64,000 nt of DNA from assembly GCF_900114635.1 (NCBI RefSeq), contig NZ_FOTQ01000010.1, forward strand, positions 39,115-103,114, read 5' to 3'. Positions 16,273-24,169 of this stretch are shown here, one piece after another. Position 1 is the stretch's first letter. Every line of letters begins with the position of its first letter. Origin of the DNA: Shimia aestuarii. Its GTDB lineage: Bacteria > Pseudomonadota > Alphaproteobacteria > Rhodobacterales > Rhodobacteraceae. Made by a program: the position numbers and the translations under genes. The notes under the pieces are model-generated. The model saw only the letters and a list, made by a program, of their open reading frames with translations, made no database searches and was not told where the DNA came from.

Positions 16273-16627
16273 GGTGAGACCTCTCTTCTCTGGAGTGTGA
16301 TCTTGTTGGCTATGTTGCCTTACACATCAAAAGTTGAGGGCATGTGCGGATATTGCGTTGGTTTTTGAGACGTTTTGATTGGAATACGGGAAATATTCTT
16401 AGACTTTCCACTATCTGGGCTCCGCACAAAAAAGAAGGCCGGGCTTTTGTCCCGGCCTGAAGTCTTGCATGAATTGAAAACCCGAGGCCCTGGCTGGATC
16501 AGCCGCGTGCCCCATCGTCTTCATAGCAGATATAGCCAGCCTGCCCTTGAAACGGATGTTATTTCAGGCCGGAATTTTTGGATTTCAGGACCGCAGAAAA
16601 TTGCTTCGGAACGCACCGAAACAGGTC
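16273..16627. other. 355-bp intergenic region with terminator cassette
   Basis: It holds the promoter and ribosome site of the small exported protein next to 16272 and the terminator cassette of the channel gene at 16426-16457. The rest (16470-16627) has no convincing coding frame on either strand; a short minus-strand open run ending at about 16500 has no start codon. Confidence 0.6.
16426..16457 (-). terminator. Rho-independent terminator, second copy of the cassette
   Basis: The minus-strand hairpin GGCCGGG...CCCGGCC is followed by TTCTTTTTTG. It lies about 170 bases past the stop of the sodium-channel gene, the only upstream minus-strand gene in range. Confidence 0.8.
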
Positions 16628-17416
16628 TCAGCCGGATTTGCCGCGCGGGGTATCCTTGAGGAGCTTCTCGATGTCGTTGAGACGCGCCAGAACCTCATCC
16701 CGGTAGTCATCCGTGCGCTGGTCGGCCTCGACATGATGCGCATCCTGCATCGAGTTCACCACCAGACCCACAACAAGGTTCAGCACGATAAAGGTCGTCA
16801 GCAGGATGAAGGGCACAAAGAACAGCCACGCATAGGTATAGGTTGCCATCACAGGACGCACGATCCCCATCGACCAACTCTCCAGCGTCATGATCTGGAA
16901 CAGGGAATAGGCCGACCGCCCCAGCGTTCCGAACCAATCAGGAAAGGCCGCCCCAAACAGTTTCGTCGCCATGACCGCGCCGATGTAAAAGATGAGCGTC
17001 ATCAAGAGAAAGACCGACCCCATCCCCGGCAACGCATTGATTAGCCCCTCGATCACACGGCGCAGCGACGGTGCCACTGACACCACCCGCAAAAGCCGCA
17101 GGATGCGCAGCGCCCGCAAAACCGCAAGACCCTGCGCCGCCGGAACAAGCGCGATGCCGACAATCACGAAATCAAACAGGTTCCACCCGTTTCGGAAAAA
17201 CTGTGCCCGCTGCACGAATAGCTTGGCCAATATCTCGACCACAAAAATCGCAAGACACACACCATCCAGCGTCACCAGCAACGGTCCGGCCACCTCTATC
17301 GCCGTCTGCGAGGTCTCCAGCCCGAGAATGATCGCATTGAACAGGATCACACCCAGAATGGTATTGCGAAACGCCTGCGTGTCGATGAATGCGCCAATAC
17401 GGTCTCGGAGCGTCAT
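16628..17416 (-). CDS. voltage-gated sodium channel homologue, BacNav type (262 aa)
   Basis: Single-domain six-helix ion channel that should assemble as a tetramer in the inner membrane. The S4 voltage sensor has four arginines at exact three-residue spacing (R101, R104, R107, R110 in RALRILRLLR). The pore loop TLESWSMG (residues 177-184) matches the sodium-selective filter of NaChBac/NavAb-type channels, with Glu179 as the ring residue. S6 is FIVLNLVVGLVVNSM, and the C-terminus (DEVLARLNDIEKLL) has heptad spacing for a four-helix bundle. Length is normal for the family. Such channels are common in marine bacteria and have been linked to motility and pH or sodium homeostasis in alkaliphiles. 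Monocistronic, divergent from the porin gene. Confidence 0.92.
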   Translation of the reverse strand: MTLRDRIGAFIDTQAFRNTILGVILFNAIILGLETSQTAIEVAGPLLVTLDGVCLAIFVVEILAKLFVQRAQFFRNGWNLFDFVIVGIALVPAAQGLAVLRALRILRLLRVVSVAPSLRRVIEGLINALPGMGSVFLLMTLIFYIGAVMATKLFGAAFPDWFGTLGRSAYSLFQIMTLESWSMGIVRPVMATYTYAWLFFVPFILLTTFIVLNLVVGLVVNSMQDAHHVEADQRTDDYRDEVLARLNDIEKLLKDTPRGKSG

Positions 17417-17622
17417 GAAAGGGATCCAGTTGTCAGCAAATTGTATCTCTGTGCGGTTTCATATGGGCCATCCGCCCACGGTGACAACCCGGACATGCGG
17501 GTTTGTCGACAACAGTTTCCCTTTCTGTACTCAAGCCATCTTGGTCGAGCGCCTCTTTGGTGGCAATCTGGTTGCGACGCACCACCGCAACGCGAGCCGA
17601 AAACATATCGCAGGAGACGACC
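17417..17622. promoter_or_regulatory. divergent region between channel and porin genes
   Basis: A 206-bp region with both promoters. It contains the inverted repeat AACCCG-GACATG-CGGGTT at 17486-17503, a possible operator. The porin has AGGAGA seven bases before its ATG. Confidence 0.45.
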
Positions 17623-18681
17623 ATGCAGCATCGACAGAAACTTCTTGGAACTACCCTTGCGCTCGCCACGGCATTTTGCACGCAGGCCGCCCATGCAGAG
17701 GACAACAACCCGCTGAGTTTTGACTTGGGCGCCGGGAACAACCTGACATTTTACGGCTACATCAAAGGCACCTATATCAAGGACTATGATTTCGATCTGG
17801 GCGACACCACCAAGGGCTTGGCGACGATCGGGCTGCCCGGTGGATCGCCTGCCGGAGAACATGAACGCACGCATCTCAAGGAAACCCGGATTGGCCTGAC
17901 CTACACGGCGCCGGATCTGCTGATCAAACTGGAAGGCGACTTTTTTGGAGCGGATGGCCTGCGCACACGACTGGCCTATGTCGATTTCTTCGGGGTCCGC
18001 GTCGGTCAGGACTGGTCCAACTTCATGTCACTGGAAAACCTTGGCCCCACTGTCGACTTCCAGGGACCGGCCGGTGTTCCCTTTGCCCGCTTACTGCAGG
18101 CCCGCTACACTTATGCGCCCACCCCCGATTGGACCTTCTCGGCCTCTGTCGAGGAAGATGTGGGCAACAATGACGATCCCCATTTCACCCTTGCAGCTCG
18201 GCGCGGTTTTGACGGCGGCATGGTACGCCTTGCCGGACTGTATCGCGACACCACGATTGGCGGCACGCCCGTGGAAGGCTGGGGTCTGAGCCTCGGGGCA
18301 ACCTATGATGTCTGGCAGGGGGGCACCCTGGCGGGGATTTACACCACCGGCGAAGGCATTTCGGACATTCTCGCCTTCGGTCTGTCAGGCAACGCGCTGG
18401 TATCTGGCGGCAAGACAGTGGGGGTCAACGCGGTTTCAGTCAGCCTGAAACAACAGATTTCCGAAAAACTCACCGTCGCCGCCACGCTGGGCATGACAGA
18501 TCTGGACACCGCCGCCGGGACCGACACCAAGAAACTGACGACCGTGCACCTGTCGGCCTATTACAATGCCACCAAGAACCTGCAACTGGGCTTGGAATAT
18601 TTCACCGGCACGCGCAAACAGGGCAACGGCACATCCTTCGATGCCGACCGTGTGACGGCAGCGGTGAAATACACGTTCTGA
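17623..18681 (+). CDS. outer-membrane porin, beta-barrel (352 aa)
   Basis: The precursor has a signal peptide MQHRQKLLGTTLALATAFCTQAAHA followed by a mature chain rich in alternating hydrophobic strands, for example NLTFYGYIKGTYIKDYDFD, TRIGLTYTAPDLLIKLEGDFF and LQLGLEYFTG, and ends with the C-terminal aromatic VTAAVKYTF needed for BAM insertion. The layout is that of alphaproteobacterial general or DcaP-like porins, which let small solutes through the outer membrane; the substrate is not predictable. The ATG at 17623 is chosen over an upstream frame from 17503 because the signal peptide starts there and AGGAGA precedes it. Confidence 0.87.
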   Translation: MQHRQKLLGTTLALATAFCTQAAHAEDNNPLSFDLGAGNNLTFYGYIKGTYIKDYDFDLGDTTKGLATIGLPGGSPAGEHERTHLKETRIGLTYTAPDLLIKLEGDFFGADGLRTRLAYVDFFGVRVGQDWSNFMSLENLGPTVDFQGPAGVPFARLLQARYTYAPTPDWTFSASVEEDVGNNDDPHFTLAARRGFDGGMVRLAGLYRDTTIGGTPVEGWGLSLGATYDVWQGGTLAGIYTTGEGISDILAFGLSGNALVSGGKTVGVNAVSVSLKQQISEKLTVAATLGMTDLDTAAGTDTKKLTTVHLSAYYNATKNLQLGLEYFTGTRKQGNGTSFDADRVTAAVKYTF

Positions 18682-18767
18682 ACCTCTGAGCTTTGCTCAA
18701 GAAACGGGTCGCCTGTTGCGGGCGGCCTCCCTATTCTGTTGTCTCGTGACAGAGCAGGAGACATGCC

Positions 18768-19613
18768 ATGAGCGACATGGAACAAGGCTATCACTTCAAC
18801 GTCATGCGCCGCGCCATCGAGCTGATCGACGCGGGCGGCGAGTCCATGACGCTTGAAGAACTGGCGCAGGCCATGGACATGAGCCCGGCGCATTTCCAGC
18901 GCCTGTTTACCAAATGGGCGGGCGTATCGCCGAAACGGTTTCAGCAATACCTGACCCTCGGCCACGCCAAGGCTTTGCTGCACGATCACTTCACAACCCT
19001 GGAAACCTCAAATGCCGTGGGCCTATCCGGTTCGGGACGGCTGCACGACCTGTTCCTGCGCTGGGAGGCGATGAGCCCCGGCGAGTTCGCCAAGCGCGGC
19101 GACGGGCTGACGATCTATTGGGGTTGGTTTGACAGCCCGTTCGGCCTGTCGTTGGTGATGGGTACCGAAAAAGGCATCTGCGGCATCGGCTTTGCCGCCG
19201 AAACCGGCGAAGAGTCGACCATGCAGGACCTGCTGTCGCGCTGGCCCAAGGCCCGTTTTGTCGAAGACCCGATGTTTCTGCGCCCTTGGGTTCTTGCAGC
19301 CTATAACGCCCAGAGCGGGGACCTCGACAAGGTGCCGGTCTACATGATCGGGTCGGCCTTGCAGATCAAGGTCTGGGAAGCGCTGATGCGTATCCCCTCG
19401 GGGCAGGTCTCGACCTATTCCGAGATCGCGCGCGTGATCGGCAACCCGCAGGCGGTGCGCGCCGTGGGAACAGCCGTGGGCCGCAACCCGGTCAGCTGGC
19501 TGATCCCCTGCCATCGCGCGATGCGCAAATCCGGCGGGCTTGGGGGGTATCACTGGGGCCTGCCGGTCAAACGCGCCCTGCTCGCCTATGAATCGGCCCG
19601 CGCCGAGGCCTGA
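18768..19613 (+). CDS. AraC-type HTH / methylated-DNA-protein-cysteine methyltransferase, Ada-like (281 aa)
   Basis: The N-terminal third (about 8-110) is an AraC-type double helix-turn-helix (TLEELAQAMDMSPAHFQRLFTKWAGVSPKRF). The C-terminal part is O6-alkylguanine-DNA alkyltransferase, with the acceptor Cys248 in WLIPCHRAMRKSGGLGGYHWGL. The usual Ada N-terminal zinc domain that repairs methylphosphotriesters is missing, so this is a two-domain form. It probably repairs O6-methylguanine and may also regulate, but it lacks the classic methylation switch. GGAGA precedes the ATG. Confidence 0.92.
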   Translation: MSDMEQGYHFNVMRRAIELIDAGGESMTLEELAQAMDMSPAHFQRLFTKWAGVSPKRFQQYLTLGHAKALLHDHFTTLETSNAVGLSGSGRLHDLFLRWEAMSPGEFAKRGDGLTIYWGWFDSPFGLSLVMGTEKGICGIGFAAETGEESTMQDLLSRWPKARFVEDPMFLRPWVLAAYNAQSGDLDKVPVYMIGSALQIKVWEALMRIPSGQVSTYSEIARVIGNPQAVRAVGTAVGRNPVSWLIPCHRAMRKSGGLGGYHWGLPVKRALLAYESARAEA

Positions 19614-19737
19614 TTTCGGGGCTGATATCGGCACCGAACCGCCGACATTTGATCAAGCAGGCTTGGGATGTGGCAAGTGATCGGCTATATTGCGCCGAAA
19701 GCCGCGCCAAAAGCGGCGCAAGATCTGAGGCAACGAG

Positions 19738-20391
19738 ATGACAAGACTTCCCCTGACCCTGTGCGCTGTGTCCGTATTGGCCGTATCGGCCTGTACCGAT
19801 CCCGGCTATGTGACCGGCAGCTACGAAGAGCGCAGCGAGAAACGCAACACCCAGACGGGGGCCATACTTGGCGGCATCCTTGGGGCGGGGGCCGCCGTGG
19901 CGGTTGATGGAAACCCGGTCGTGGGGGCCGCGATTGGTGCCGGGGTCGGAGCGCTCATCGGGGCCGACCTCGATCGCCAGGAAAAGGAATTACGCGCCTC
20001 TCTGGACGACGATGTGCGCATCGAAAACACGGGCGACCGCCTGATCCTGACCATGCCGCAGGACATTCTGTTCAATATCGACAGCGACGTGGTCAGCGCG
20101 AGTCTGCGTGACGACCTTCTGAAGGTTGCCAACAGCCTCAACAAGTATCCCGGCACCACCGTGCAGGTTCTGGGCCACACCGACAACACCGGGTCGGCCA
20201 CCCACAACCAGGCGCTTTCGGAACGCCGCGCCAATGCGGTTGCAGATGTGCTGATGGAGGGCGGCGTGCCCTTTGGCCGGATCCAGGCGATTGGGCGCGG
20301 CGAGGATCAACCCCTTGCCTCGAACCTGAACGAGGAAGGCCGCCGCCAGAACCGCCGGGTGGAAATCGTGATCCTGCCCAACGCGACCTGA
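19738..20391 (+). CDS. OmpA-family peptidoglycan-binding lipoprotein (217 aa)
   Basis: A lipoprotein signal peptide with lipobox VSAC (Cys19) is followed by a glycine-zipper segment, GAILGGILGAGAAVAV and GAAIGAGVGALIGADL, and then an OmpA C-terminal domain with the peptidoglycan-binding motif GHTDNTGSATHNQALSERRA and GRRQNRRVEI. It resembles YiaD/PAL-like proteins that tie the outer membrane to peptidoglycan. GAGGCAACGAG precedes the ATG. Single gene with a hairpin after the stop. Confidence 0.92.
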   Translation: MTRLPLTLCAVSVLAVSACTDPGYVTGSYEERSEKRNTQTGAILGGILGAGAAVAVDGNPVVGAAIGAGVGALIGADLDRQEKELRASLDDDVRIENTGDRLILTMPQDILFNIDSDVVSASLRDDLLKVANSLNKYPGTTVQVLGHTDNTGSATHNQALSERRANAVADVLMEGGVPFGRIQAIGRGEDQPLASNLNEEGRRQNRRVEIVILPNAT

Positions 20392-20408
20392 TCTGACGGT
20401 CAATTGCT

Positions 20409-20433
20409 TGGCCACCGGTTGCAGCGGTGGCCA
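20409..20433 (+). terminator. hairpin after the OmpA-family lipoprotein gene
   Basis: Nine-base arms TGGCCACCG/CGGTGGCCA surround the loop GTTGCAG, 17 bases past the stop. There is no T-run. Confidence 0.6.
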
Positions 20434-20477
20434 CGCGCCTTACATAAAGCGGACCGTTTTCAAAAACAGGTGCGCAC

Positions 20478-21017
20478 ATGCCCCATACCCTCCTCGGCCT
20501 TTCCGGCGCCTTGCGCACCGGCTCGACCAACCGCAAACTGCTGCGCGAAGCAGCCCGGCTTTATGGGGCGGACAGCTATATCGAGGCCGATCTCGACCTG
20601 CCGCTCTATGATGGGGATGACGAAGACCGGGACGGTATTCCCGAGGCTGTGAACCTCTTGATCCGCCAATTGTCCGAGGCCGACGCGGTTCTGATCGCGA
20701 CGCCCGAATATAATGGCGGCATCACTGGCGTTCTGAAAAACGCGCTCGACTGGATCAGCCGCCATTCCGAAAAACCGCTGGTCGGCAAACCCGTCGCCGT
20801 GATGAGCGCTGCCGCGGGCCGCGCCGGCGGCGTGCGCGGACAAACCATGCTGCGCACCTGTCTCGTCCCGTTCCGCCCCCGCATCGCGCTGGCGTCCGAA
20901 GTTGGCATCGCCGACAGCGGCAACGCCTTTGATGCGGACGGCAAGCTGATCAGCGATCGTTACGCGGCCAGTGTACAAACCCTCATGGACACGCTGCGCG
21001 CCGAGGTCGACGGCTAG
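20478..21017 (+). CDS. NADPH-dependent FMN reductase (179 aa)
   Basis: Flavodoxin-fold reductase of the YieF/ChrR type. The FMN phosphate loop LSGALRTGSTNRKLL is at residues 8-22, and the conserved TPEYNGGITGVLKNALDWIS lies near the middle. Such enzymes reduce quinones, chromate or free flavin with NAD(P)H and act in redox defence. Length is normal. Expressed alone, with an intrinsic terminator 56 bases after the stop. Confidence 0.9.
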   Translation: MPHTLLGLSGALRTGSTNRKLLREAARLYGADSYIEADLDLPLYDGDDEDRDGIPEAVNLLIRQLSEADAVLIATPEYNGGITGVLKNALDWISRHSEKPLVGKPVAVMSAAAGRAGGVRGQTMLRTCLVPFRPRIALASEVGIADSGNAFDADGKLISDRYAASVQTLMDTLRAEVDG

Positions 21018-21072
21018 GCGCGGCGCGCCCGCCCTCTTCGTGGTTTAGCGGCCCCTGCCAGAGGTTGGGCGT

Positions 21073-21099
21073 GGCTCAGCAAAGCTGAGCCTGTTTTTT
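21073..21099 (+). terminator. Rho-independent terminator of the FMN reductase gene
   Basis: GGCTCAGC-AAA-GCTGAGCC followed by TGTTTTTT is a textbook intrinsic terminator. The same GGCTCAGC stem occurs in the hairpin at 1345-1373. Confidence 0.9.
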
Positions 21100-21121
21100 G
21101 AGTATTTTTGCCAAGATGAAG
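21100..21121 (+). repeat. 22-nt 3'-flank motif, copy D (divergent version)
   Basis: GAGTATTTT, T, then GCCAAGATGAAG aligns without gaps to copies A-C. It starts directly after the T-run of the FMN reductase terminator and points with that gene. Confidence 0.6.
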
Positions 21122-21131
21122 GAGCGGCGGT

Positions 21132-21536
21132 TTACGCCTGATCACGCGCCGTGCTGACCTCGAGAAGGTTATTATCCGGGTCGCGAATATAGAGCGACAG
21201 GATTGGCCCCGTTGCCCCGGTGCGCGCAATCGGGCCTTCCTCGACCGTGATGCCCAATCGCTCGAAATGGGCCTGCCAGACGTCCAGCGCGGTGTCGCTC
21301 AGAAAACAGAGATCAGCAGACCCCGGTGTCGGGTGCGCCGCTTTGGGGTCAAACTCCTGACCGGCGAGATGCAGGTTGATCTTTTGCTGCCCAAATTTGA
21401 GTGCCCAGCGCGTGCTCCCGTCTGCGGGCGTGAAGCGGCCCGCCTCCATACCCAGTACCTCGCGATAAAAGGTGACGGTGCGGTCCATATCGGCCACCGT
21501 GAGAACGAGGTGATCCAGTGATGTCAGTGTGGGCAT
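21132..21536 (-). CDS. VOC-family (glyoxalase/bleomycin-resistance fold) protein (134 aa)
   Basis: Vicinal-oxygen-chelate protein with two beta-alpha-beta-beta-beta modules: TSLDHLVLTVADMDRTVTFYREVLGME at the N-terminus and LSLYIRDPDNNLLEVSTA at the C-terminus. The His of DHLVL and the Glu of LLEV are typical metal ligands. The family includes glyoxalases, dioxygenases and epimerases, so the reaction cannot be given. Divergent from the hydratase-like gene, 43 bases away. Confidence 0.87.
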   Translation of the reverse strand: MPTLTSLDHLVLTVADMDRTVTFYREVLGMEAGRFTPADGSTRWALKFGQQKINLHLAGQEFDPKAAHPTPGSADLCFLSDTALDVWQAHFERLGITVEEGPIARTGATGPILSLYIRDPDNNLLEVSTARDQA

Positions 21537-21579
21537 GGCACCCCTTGTCCTTGTGTATGCACGGGCCTAGCGTGGCCCC

Positions 21580-22386
21580 ATGCAGAATGACCTTTCCACA
21601 ACCCATCGTCAAAGCGATCCCATCGACCCGGCCCGCGCCTCGGCCTGCCTGATCGCTCTTGATCACCCCTCCGAAATCGATGTTGGCACTCCCCTGCCAC
21701 CGTTTTTCCATCACCTTTATTTCTGGCAGGCGATGCCACCGGGCGCATTGGGCCGGGATGGTCATCCCAAGGTGGGCGGGATCATTCCCGACATGGGCCT
21801 GCCCCGGCGCATGTGGGCCGGTGGGCGGCTGGAATTCCTCACACCCTTGCGTGCAGGCATTGCCGCGTCCAAGACAACCACTGTCGCCAAGGCCGAACAC
21901 AAAGAGGGGCGCTCGGGGCCTTTGGGCTTTGTCACGCTCTGTCACGAGATCGAACAGGACGGCGCGATGGTACTGCGCGAGTATCAGGACCTTGTTTATC
22001 GTGAGGATCCCGCGCCTGACGTTGCCAAGCCTACGCCTCCACAGGCCCGGACCGACGAGGATTTCGCCTATACGCGCGGCTTCGACAGCACCTTGTTGTT
22101 CCGTTACTCGGCGCTGACCTTCAACGGGCACCGCATCCATTACGATCTCGACTATGCCCGTGAAGTCGAAGGTTATGACGGGCTTGTGGTGCATGGGCCT
22201 CTGCTGGCCCAACTGCTCATGTTGATGGCCGAGGAAAAGCTCGGGCAATTGCGCAGGTTTTCCTTCCGCGCCACCGCGCCCCTGATGCATTTCGAAGAAG
22301 CGGCCTTCTGTTGGGGCGGCGACGGCACCTGTTGGGTGCGGGGACCGGACGGGCGGCAATGCATGATTGCCGAGGCTGGCGCCTGA
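21580..22386 (+). CDS. FAS1-like/HTD2-type hot-dog acyl-CoA hydratase, mesaconyl-C4-CoA hydratase-like (268 aa)
   Basis: Double hot-dog protein related to mesaconyl-C4-CoA (3-methylfumaryl-CoA) hydratases and the HTD2/FAS1-like dehydratase family. The first half has PPFFHHLYFWQAMP and LPRRMWAGGRLEFLTPLR. The second has the hydratase motif FNGHRIHYDLDYAREVEGYDGLVVHGPL, with Asp and His in the usual catalytic places. In the 3-hydroxypropionate bi-cycle such enzymes hydrate 3-methylfumaryl-CoA, but in heterotrophic Proteobacteria the true substrate is usually unknown. No neighbouring CoA transferase or lyase is present, so pathway context is missing. Confidence 0.8.
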   Translation: MQNDLSTTHRQSDPIDPARASACLIALDHPSEIDVGTPLPPFFHHLYFWQAMPPGALGRDGHPKVGGIIPDMGLPRRMWAGGRLEFLTPLRAGIAASKTTTVAKAEHKEGRSGPLGFVTLCHEIEQDGAMVLREYQDLVYREDPAPDVAKPTPPQARTDEDFAYTRGFDSTLLFRYSALTFNGHRIHYDLDYAREVEGYDGLVVHGPLLAQLLMLMAEEKLGQLRRFSFRATAPLMHFEEAAFCWGGDGTCWVRGPDGRQCMIAEAGA

Positions 22387-22390
22387 AGCC

Positions 22391-23431
22391 TTAGAGAGAG
22401 GCTTCTGCGCGGAATCCTTCCGGTATCTGGTCCTTTCCCTCCAACACGAGGTCGGCCATCACCTCGCTCACGCCCGGTGCCATGCCAAAGCCGATCTTGA
22501 ACCCGCCATTGGCAATGAATTCCCCATCTCGTAACGGGTGATTGCCCAACATCGGCGCGCGGCTCTTGGCGCGCGGGCGCACCCCGGCCCAGCGCTCGAT
22601 CACAGGCGCGCCCGCCAAGAGCGGGAACACATCACATGCCTGCGCGATCAGCTCTTCCAGCAACCCATCCGTGGCATCGGGAGACGCATACTCCCGCTCA
22701 CTGGTCGAACCCACGGCCAGTGTGCCATCCGCATGTGGCACCACCAGCACCCCATCCGCCGACGAAAGCGGCGCGCCGCGCGCATCCAGCCCGAACAGCG
22801 CGGCCTGCCCCTTGACCCCGTTGCCCACCTGCCGTCCCAGCGCGTCGTTCAACCCCTGCAACCCGGCGACCCCGGTGGCCCAGACCACCTTGCCAACGAG
22901 ATTCTCCGCCTCGCCGGTTTCCACCACGCCACCCCGTGCGCGGATCGCCCCGGCAAGCGCATGGCAGGCGCGGCGCGGATGCACCCGCGCGCTCAGGGTT
23001 TCGCGGATCACCTTGCCCGAGGTGCTTGCCGGGCACCAATCCCCCGCATCGGCGGCGTCGATCACCTCCCACACCGCCTTACCCTGCCAGAATGTGGCGG
23101 CGTTGACCGACCGCTCTTCGGCCAAGATCAATGCACGCTCGGTGTTGATCGGCTGCAACCGCCCAACCCGGCCAAAACCGGTGGGCAGGCCCGAGATCAC
23201 TTCGACTTCGCGCCAGAAAGCTTCTGCCCCGATCAGACTCTGGAACTGGAACTCCTTGATGGCATTCCATCGTTCGGGCGCGTGGGGCGACAGCATACCA
23301 ACGATCCCGCCGGAACAACCGGCGGCAATCCCGGTCCGGTCAATCACCCGCACCCGTGCCCCGCGCCGTGCACAGGCCCATCCGGTGGCAAGCCCGTAAA
23401 TCCCGGCTCCAACAACCGTGACATCCACCAT
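22391..23431 (-). CDS. FAD-dependent oxidoreductase, DAO fold, MnmC(o)/ThiO-like (346 aa)
   Basis: D-amino-acid-oxidase-fold flavoprotein. The N-terminal dinucleotide motif is VTVVGAGIYGLATGWACARRG, followed by GCSGGIVGMLSPHAPERW, a segment that in this fold precedes the FAD and substrate region, and a C-terminal RPRAKSRAPMLG...NGGFKIGFGMAPG. Family members oxidise secondary amines such as glycine, sarcosine or the carboxymethyl-aminomethyl side chain of tRNA uridine 34. The gene is divergent from mnmD, 60 bases away, so it may supply the oxidase half that in E. coli is fused to MnmD as MnmC. The start MVDVTVVGAG at 23431 is preferred to a 25-residue upstream extension. Convergent with the hydratase gene, four bases apart. 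Confidence 0.8.
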   Translation of the reverse strand: MVDVTVVGAGIYGLATGWACARRGARVRVIDRTGIAAGCSGGIVGMLSPHAPERWNAIKEFQFQSLIGAEAFWREVEVISGLPTGFGRVGRLQPINTERALILAEERSVNAATFWQGKAVWEVIDAADAGDWCPASTSGKVIRETLSARVHPRRACHALAGAIRARGGVVETGEAENLVGKVVWATGVAGLQGLNDALGRQVGNGVKGQAALFGLDARGAPLSSADGVLVVPHADGTLAVGSTSEREYASPDATDGLLEELIAQACDVFPLLAGAPVIERWAGVRPRAKSRAPMLGNHPLRDGEFIANGGFKIGFGMAPGVSEVMADLVLEGKDQIPEGFRAEASL

Positions 23432-23491
23432 TGCCAAATCACCCCCGCTGGTCCAATCCTGCTGTTCTGACCTTCCATAAGGTATCCACGC

Positions 23492-24169
23492 ATGAGCGAC
23501 CAGCACGCAGATCTGGACTGGCGCGATGGGGCCATTCCTGTCTCAACCCGGTTCGACGACCCCTATTTCAGCCTCGACAACGGGCTGGCAGAAACCCGTC
23601 ACGTGTTTCTGGACGGCAATGACCTGCCCAATCGCTTTGCGCCCGGCTTTCACATCGCAGAGCTTGGGTTTGGCACCGGGCTCAACCTGCTGACCGCGTG
23701 GATGGCATGGGACGCCTCGGGTCAGGAAGCCCCTCTGCGGTTCACCAGTTTTGAGGCTTTCCCGATGTCGGCGGATGAAATGGCCCGCGCGCTTGCCGCC
23801 TTTCCCGAGCAGGGAGAGTACCGCGACCGTCTGGTCACGGCCTGGCGCGAGGATCAAACCCTGCGCAGCCTCGACAACATCGACGCGCAGGTGATCATCG
23901 GCGACGCACGCGACACACTCGCCCAGCAGGATTTCCAAGCCGATGCTTGGTTCCTCGACGGGTTTTCCCCGGCCAAGAACCCTGAACTCTGGGACGCCAA
24001 CCTGATGACACAGGTCGCCCATCACACAAAACCCGGCGGCACGGCGGCCACCTATACGGCGGCCGGTTTCGTGCGCCGCAACCTCACAGATGCCGGCTTT
24101 GACGTGACCCGCATCCCCGGCTTTGGCCGCAAACGCCACATGACCATCGCCCGAAAGCCCGCGCCATGA
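23492..24169 (+). CDS. mnmD: tRNA (5-methylaminomethyl-2-thiouridylate) methyltransferase MnmD (225 aa)
   Basis: SAM-dependent methyltransferase that finishes the mnm5 modification of uridine 34. It corresponds to the N-terminal domain of E. coli MnmC: ISTRFDDPYFSLDNGLAETRHVFLDGNDLP near the start, the SAM loop ELGFGTGLNLL, and the substrate motif DAWFLDGFSPAKNPELW. It ends where the FAD domain would begin in MnmC, so it is a natural single-domain version. Its stop overlaps the start of the DMT transporter gene (ATGA). Confidence 0.92.
   Translation: MSDQHADLDWRDGAIPVSTRFDDPYFSLDNGLAETRHVFLDGNDLPNRFAPGFHIAELGFGTGLNLLTAWMAWDASGQEAPLRFTSFEAFPMSADEMARALAAFPEQGEYRDRLVTAWREDQTLRSLDNIDAQVIIGDARDTLAQQDFQADAWFLDGFSPAKNPELWDANLMTQVAHHTKPGGTAATYTAAGFVRRNLTDAGFDVTRIPGFGRKRHMTIARKPAP

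Noticed and set aside
16470..16627. Remnant of a coding region on the minus strand (ending YICYEDDGARG)
   Set aside because: The frame is closed by a stop 19 codons earlier and has no start; too short to claim a pseudogene.
17413..17874. Minus-strand 153-residue frame across the porin start
   Set aside because: It is antisense to the porin signal peptide and mature N-terminus and shows no domain; the porin and channel genes explain the region.
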